From contig SMXK01000025.1 in assembly GCA_004356265.1 (NCBI GenBank), forward strand, positions 1-19,704: 19,704 nucleotides of DNA. Reading direction: 5' to 3'. The stretch comes from Bacteroidota bacterium. GTDB lineage: Bacteria; Bacteroidota; Rhodothermia; Rhodothermales; UBA10348. The translations under genes and the position numbers were made by a program. The notes under the pieces were generated by a model, which saw only the letters and a list, made by a program, of their open reading frames with translations, did no database searches and was not told the origin of the DNA. Below are positions 16,061 through 19,704 of the stretch, in pieces (position 1 is the first letter of the stretch; each line of letters opens with the position of its first letter).

Positions 16061-18061
16061 ATGCAGACTCAAATTCTTGTACAGCTAATAATCCTTCTAC
16101 CGCTGGCGGGCGCTGTCCTGCTTGGCTTGGGAGGACTATTCATCCCTGCGATCAGGTCCAGGGAGACGCTCATCGGGTCGATCGGGACGGCCATGGTGGT
16201 CATCCCGTTCATATGTGCCGTAATGCTTTTTATCGGATTCGACGGACAGGCTTCGATTGTTCACCTGTTTACATGGATGTCTGCGGGAGACCTGACGGTA
16301 GAGTTCGACTACCGCGTCGATCAATTATCGCTCGTAATGACGCTCATCATTACAGGAGTCGGCGGGTTGATTCATCTGTATTCGATCGGTTATATGCAAG
16401 GCGATCCAGGATTCTGGAGGTTTTTTGCCTATCTGAATTTGTTCATTTTCGCCATGTTGAACCTGGTGTTAGGCAACAATCTGGTTGTTCTGTTTCTGGG
16501 ATGGGAAGGCGTCGGGTTATGCAGTTATTTGTTGATCGGATTCTGGTACACGAACCGGGAAAACTCGAGAGCGGCGAATAAAGCGTTCATTATGAACCGG
16601 ATCGGCGACTTCTGTTTCTTGCTCGCCATGTTCATGCTCTATCGAGAGCTGGGAAGCTTGAGTTTTGACGTCCTTTTGAGTGAGGGACCCGGCCTGGATA
16701 CGGGAGTTGTAAACACAATTGTTATGCTCCTCTTTCTGGGTGCCACTGGCAAAAGCGCTCAGATTCCGCTCTACACGTGGCTACCTGATGCCATGGCTGG
16801 GCCAACACCTGTCTCGGCGCTCATTCATGCTGCGACGATGGTTACCAGCGGACTGTACCTGCTCGCGAGATTATCTCCCATAGTGCTGGCTGCCGAAGGC
16901 ATTATGGTCGTGATCGCTATTGTCGGAGCACTTACCGCCATTGTGGCGGCCACCATCGCCATTACCCAGAACGACATAAAGAAGGTACTTGCTTACTCAA
17001 CAGTATCTCAGTTGGGATACATGTTTCTGGCTATCGGTGTGGGGGCCTTCTGGGTCGCCATATTTCACGTGATGACGCACGCTTTTTTCAAAGGCTGCCT
17101 ATTCCTCGGCTCCGGAAGTGTTATCCACGGTATGCACGGTGTTGAACACGAGCTTGTTCACGGATCAGACCACGAGGGCCATAATCATACGCTCGATCCT
17201 CAGGACATGAGGACGATGGGTGGACTGAAACGATTTATGCCGGCCACCAGGATGACGTTCCTTATTTCGACTTTGGCTATCGCGGGAATTCCGTTGTTGT
17301 CCGGGTACTTTTCTAAAGACGAGATCCTGTTTCAGGCGTTTTCCATAATGGACCAGAATACCGCAGCTATTTTTGCCTGGGTCGTAGGTATCGTGACAGC
17401 TTTTCTGACGGCCGTATATATGACGCGCGCCTACGTTCTCACTTTTGAAGGCGAGCCAAGGTGGCCCCACGCAGATACCGTCACTCCGCATGAGTCACCG
17501 TGGAGTATGACACTACCGTTGTGGGTGTTAGCTGCGCTTGCAGCAGGTGCCGGATTTGTCGGTCTGCCAGCCGTAATTAAACACGGCGAATGGAACTTGA
17601 TTCATCATTTCCTGGGAAGTTCGTACGGTGGTCCGGTGGCGGAGGCTGCGGTTGAAAGTCACGTATCGGTTGCAACAGAATGGACGTTATTGATTCTCGG
17701 CGGGCTTATTGCTGTCGCGGGAGTTGGCCTGGCTTGGAGATGGTATTCTAAGGAGGGCCTCGCGTTCGACGAAAAACTTAAGGCGCGCTTCGGCGGATTA
17801 TACCGACTTGCCGAACATAAATATTATGTAGACGAGGTGTACGACAAAGTGATTGTTAATCCTCTCATTCGTAGTACCACAGGTTTTTTTGCTCCGTTTG
17901 ACAAGTTCGTCATCGACGGAATCGTGAATATGGTCGGTTTTCTGACCAGAGCGACCAGTTTTGTTTTCAGATACGTCCAGACAGGAGTCGTCTCTACCTA
18001 CGCCACCGGAATTGTGATCGGTGTTGTTCTGGTGATCGCTCTCATGCTCTTTGGCTTGTAA
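16061..18061 (+). CDS. nuoL: NADH-quinone oxidoreductase subunit L
   Basis: This is the distal antiporter-like proton-pumping subunit of complex I, 666 residues. GWEGVGLCSYLLIGFWY (147-163) carries Glu149 and GATGKSAQIPLYTWLPDAM carries Lys231, the key charged pair of the half-channel. AGPTPVSALIHAATMVTSG (246-264) is the family signature. The C-terminal region holds the long lateral helix and a last transmembrane helix, ending with a hydrophobic VVLVIALMLFGL. Between residues 356 and 376 there is a loop with seven histidines just before QDMRTMGGL, longer than in E. coli NuoL. NuoM begins 10 bases after the stop. ATG at 16061 is preceded by a modest purine-rich ACGGA. Confidence 0.97.
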   Translation: MQTQILVQLIILLPLAGAVLLGLGGLFIPAIRSRETLIGSIGTAMVVIPFICAVMLFIGFDGQASIVHLFTWMSAGDLTVEFDYRVDQLSLVMTLIITGVGGLIHLYSIGYMQGDPGFWRFFAYLNLFIFAMLNLVLGNNLVVLFLGWEGVGLCSYLLIGFWYTNRENSRAANKAFIMNRIGDFCFLLAMFMLYRELGSLSFDVLLSEGPGLDTGVVNTIVMLLFLGATGKSAQIPLYTWLPDAMAGPTPVSALIHAATMVTSGLYLLARLSPIVLAAEGIMVVIAIVGALTAIVAATIAITQNDIKKVLAYSTVSQLGYMFLAIGVGAFWVAIFHVMTHAFFKGCLFLGSGSVIHGMHGVEHELVHGSDHEGHNHTLDPQDMRTMGGLKRFMPATRMTFLISTLAIAGIPLLSGYFSKDEILFQAFSIMDQNTAAIFAWVVGIVTAFLTAVYMTRAYVLTFEGEPRWPHADTVTPHESPWSMTLPLWVLAALAAGAGFVGLPAVIKHGEWNLIHHFLGSSYGGPVAEAAVESHVSVATEWTLLILGGLIAVAGVGLAWRWYSKEGLAFDEKLKARFGGLYRLAEHKYYVDEVYDKVIVNPLIRSTTGFFAPFDKFVIDGIVNMVGFLTRATSFVFRYVQTGVVSTYATGIVIGVVLVIALMLFGL

Positions 18062-18071
18062 GCATAAGTAG

Positions 18072-19670
18072 ATGAACATTCCCCACCTCACATCTTTAAT
18101 CATCTTCCTGCCGCTGTTCGGGATTCTGTTCACGCTTTTTGCGCGGAATGATACGCAGATTAAATGGGCGGCACTGATCGTCACATCTGTGACCTTCCTG
18201 ATGTCGATCGGCCTGTATATCGGATTTGATCCTTCGATTTCCACTGCATCAGCACCACAATTAATGGATGTGGCACCATGGATTCCGGGGCTGGACGTTA
18301 AATATTTCGTGGGAATTGATGGGCTGAATCTGCTTTTGATAATGCTTACGACGTTGTTGGGTCCCATCGTGATCCTGTCGTCGTGGACCTATATCAGGGC
18401 GAACCTGAAAGCATATTACACCTTATTACTGATCCTGCAAACCGGTATCACAGGCGTGTTCGCCTCGTTCGACGTGATGTTGTTTTACGTGTTTTTCGAG
18501 TTGACGCTCATCCCGATGTATTTCATTATCGGCTTGTGGGGAGGCGAGAACCGGATTTACGCCGCTATTAAATTTGTGCTGTACACGCTCGTCGGGTCGC
18601 TATTGATGTTGGTGGCGCTGATCGCACTAGGTTACCTGGCCGGCGACGCGGTGAATGGCGGCGTCTTTACGACGGATTGGTACAAACTCGTATCGTACAC
18701 CACGCCAATTCCTACACAGGGCTGGTTATTCCTGATGTTCGCGATCGCTTTCGCGATCAAGATACCTCTGTTTCCTTTCCATACGTGGCTTCCGGACGCT
18801 CACGTTCAGGCGCCCACAGGCGGGTCGGTAGTGCTGGCGGGTGTCCTGCTGAAGATGGGTACGTACGGTCTGGTTCGGTTCTGCCTGCCCTTCTTCCCAA
18901 ACGCGACGATCGATTACGCGATCTGGTTTGCTGTCCTGGCTGTCATCGGAATTGTGTACGGTGCTCTGGTATCCCGCGCACAGACGGACATAAAGAAATT
19001 GGTCGCCTATTCCTCGGTCAGCCATCTCGGATTCGTGGTGCTGGGAATATTCGCGCTGAACGTGGAAGCCATGCAGGGCGCATTGATTCAGATGGTCAAT
19101 CACGGCGTTTCTACGGGCGCATTATTCCTTATTGTAGGCATGTTGTATGAACGTCGCCACACGCGGAACATGGCTGATTATGGCGGAATCGCTAAGTCGG
19201 TCCCCGTACTCAGCTTCTTCATGATTTTCACCGTGTTGGCATCTGCAGGACTACCCGGGCTGAACGGATTTGTAGGTGAGTTTCTGATTCTGATCGGCGC
19301 TTTTAAAAGTACGGTCCTGAACAGTCCGTTCCTGGTCGTGATCGCAACAACTGGCGTGATTCTGGCGGCGGTATATTTATTGTATATGGTGTATGAGACC
19401 TTCTGGGGTGAGATTACGGACAAGAAGAACGAAGAAATGCCTGACCTCAACGGCCGAGAAATTGGGCTTCTGATTCCACTGTTCCTGTTGATGATTATTA
19501 TGGGGTTCATGCCCAATCCGTTCTTGCAGAAAAGTGAACCGGCGGTTCGTGACTTACTGGAAGGGATTGAAACGAAACGGATGGCAGCAGAACAGCTTCA
19601 GCGCGACGAATCAGCCGTTGCCCACAAATTCAGCGGTACGATTCCCGAATCGACAGGGGTACGCCGGTAA
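18072..19670 (+). CDS. nuoM: NADH-quinone oxidoreductase subunit M
   Basis: This antiporter-like proton-pumping subunit of complex I lies between NuoN and NuoL in the membrane arm; it has 532 residues. FYVFFELTLIPMYFIIGLWG (138-157) carries Glu143, and FAIAFAIKIPLFPFHTWLPD (223-242) carries Lys230, the conserved channel residues. HVQAPTGGSVVLAGVLLKMGTYG follows as the family signature (landmark). TDIKKLVAYSSVSHLGFV is also typical. The hydrophilic C-terminal tail of about 40 residues is a little longer than usual. The stop TAA shares its last A with an ATG (TAATG), coupling it to the next gene. Confidence 0.97.
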   Translation: MNIPHLTSLIIFLPLFGILFTLFARNDTQIKWAALIVTSVTFLMSIGLYIGFDPSISTASAPQLMDVAPWIPGLDVKYFVGIDGLNLLLIMLTTLLGPIVILSSWTYIRANLKAYYTLLLILQTGITGVFASFDVMLFYVFFELTLIPMYFIIGLWGGENRIYAAIKFVLYTLVGSLLMLVALIALGYLAGDAVNGGVFTTDWYKLVSYTTPIPTQGWLFLMFAIAFAIKIPLFPFHTWLPDAHVQAPTGGSVVLAGVLLKMGTYGLVRFCLPFFPNATIDYAIWFAVLAVIGIVYGALVSRAQTDIKKLVAYSSVSHLGFVVLGIFALNVEAMQGALIQMVNHGVSTGALFLIVGMLYERRHTRNMADYGGIAKSVPVLSFFMIFTVLASAGLPGLNGFVGEFLILIGAFKSTVLNSPFLVVIATTGVILAAVYLLYMVYETFWGEITDKKNEEMPDLNGREIGLLIPLFLLMIIMGFMPNPFLQKSEPAVRDLLEGIETKRMAAEQLQRDESAVAHKFSGTIPESTGVRR

Positions 19671-19704
19671 TGAGCTTCAGAATCATCATTGCTCGAATTC
19701 GCCT
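19670..19704 (+). CDS. Start of the next gene, probably nuoN (partial)
   Basis: An ATG overlaps the nuoM stop (TAATG) and opens a frame to the window end, giving M-S-F-R-I-I-I-A-R-I-R. Eleven residues are too few to identify it. Position after nuoM, with the overlapping start, makes NADH-quinone oxidoreductase subunit N the natural expectation. The basic residues are not typical of a NuoN N-terminus, so a start further downstream (for example TTG at 19689) is possible. Confidence 0.45.
   Translation, partial: MSFRIIIARIR

Noticed and set aside
17798..18367. 189-codon antisense frame across the nuoL-nuoM junction
   Set aside because: It is complementary to two well-conserved genes and its translation has no recognisable domain; typical antisense shadow.
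19671..19704. Alternative frame for the gene after nuoM
   Set aside because: The other frame that gives a plausible peptide begins directly after a TGA and lacks an ATG; too little sequence remains to decide.
1..19704. CRISPR arrays, tRNA/rRNA genes, insertion sequences, attachment sites
   Set aside because: No regularly spaced repeats, cloverleaf-like stretches, transposase or integrase genes were seen on either strand; all gaps are under about 225 bases.

Overview
The window is a gene-dense chromosomal segment, roughly half G+C, with short intergenic gaps and mostly weak or absent Shine-Dalgarno sequences. No tRNA, rRNA, CRISPR array, insertion sequence or phage gene was seen. The gene families point to an aerobic, heterotrophic bacterium of the Bacteroidota/Rhodothermota/Balneolota (FCB) group. 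Three things support this: a Tat-exported GH109-type oxidoreductase-fold glycosidase, a sodium:solute symporter of the kind common in that group, and a complex I operon that begins at nuoJ. The last resembles the split nqo10-14 arrangement I recall for Rhodothermus. This taxonomic assignment is inference, not proof.

Layout from left to right. (1) On the + strand, a membrane-anchored penicillin-acylase-family protein that appears to have lost its catalytic nucleophile is followed after 4 bases by a BadF/N-acetylglucosamine-kinase-type sugar kinase. (2) On the - strand, reading right to left, come a Tat-signal GH109-like protein, a fused PabB-PabC protein (p-aminobenzoate/folate synthesis), acetyl-CoA synthetase and ATP-dependent PEP carboxykinase. 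The last two together allow growth on acetate with gluconeogenesis. (3) A sodium:solute symporter on the + strand is divergent from the GH109 gene. Its 3' end overlaps, tail to tail, a galactokinase-family GHMP kinase on the - strand. That kinase lies directly behind a MATE-type efflux gene, with stop and start one base apart. (4) On the + strand, nuoJ-nuoK-nuoL-nuoM and the first codons of the next gene (expected nuoN) encode the proton-pumping membrane arm of respiratory complex I.

Functional reading. GH109-like enzyme, Na+/solute symporter, GHMP kinase and BadF-type kinase could form a scattered amino-sugar/galactoside salvage set feeding central metabolism, but no transcript joins them all. 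Acs and PckA feed acetyl-CoA and PEP metabolism, and NuoJ-M belong to energy conservation. Most of the window is conserved housekeeping content. The least ordinary points are the nucleophile-less acylase homologue, the Glu-to-Lys change in the sugar-binding motif of the GHMP kinase, two sharply AT-rich in-frame islands in pabBC, a His-rich loop in NuoL, a perfect 12-bp palindrome inside the nuo operon, and an inverted repeat in front of the MATE gene. I did not find a convincing, wholly new multi-gene system.
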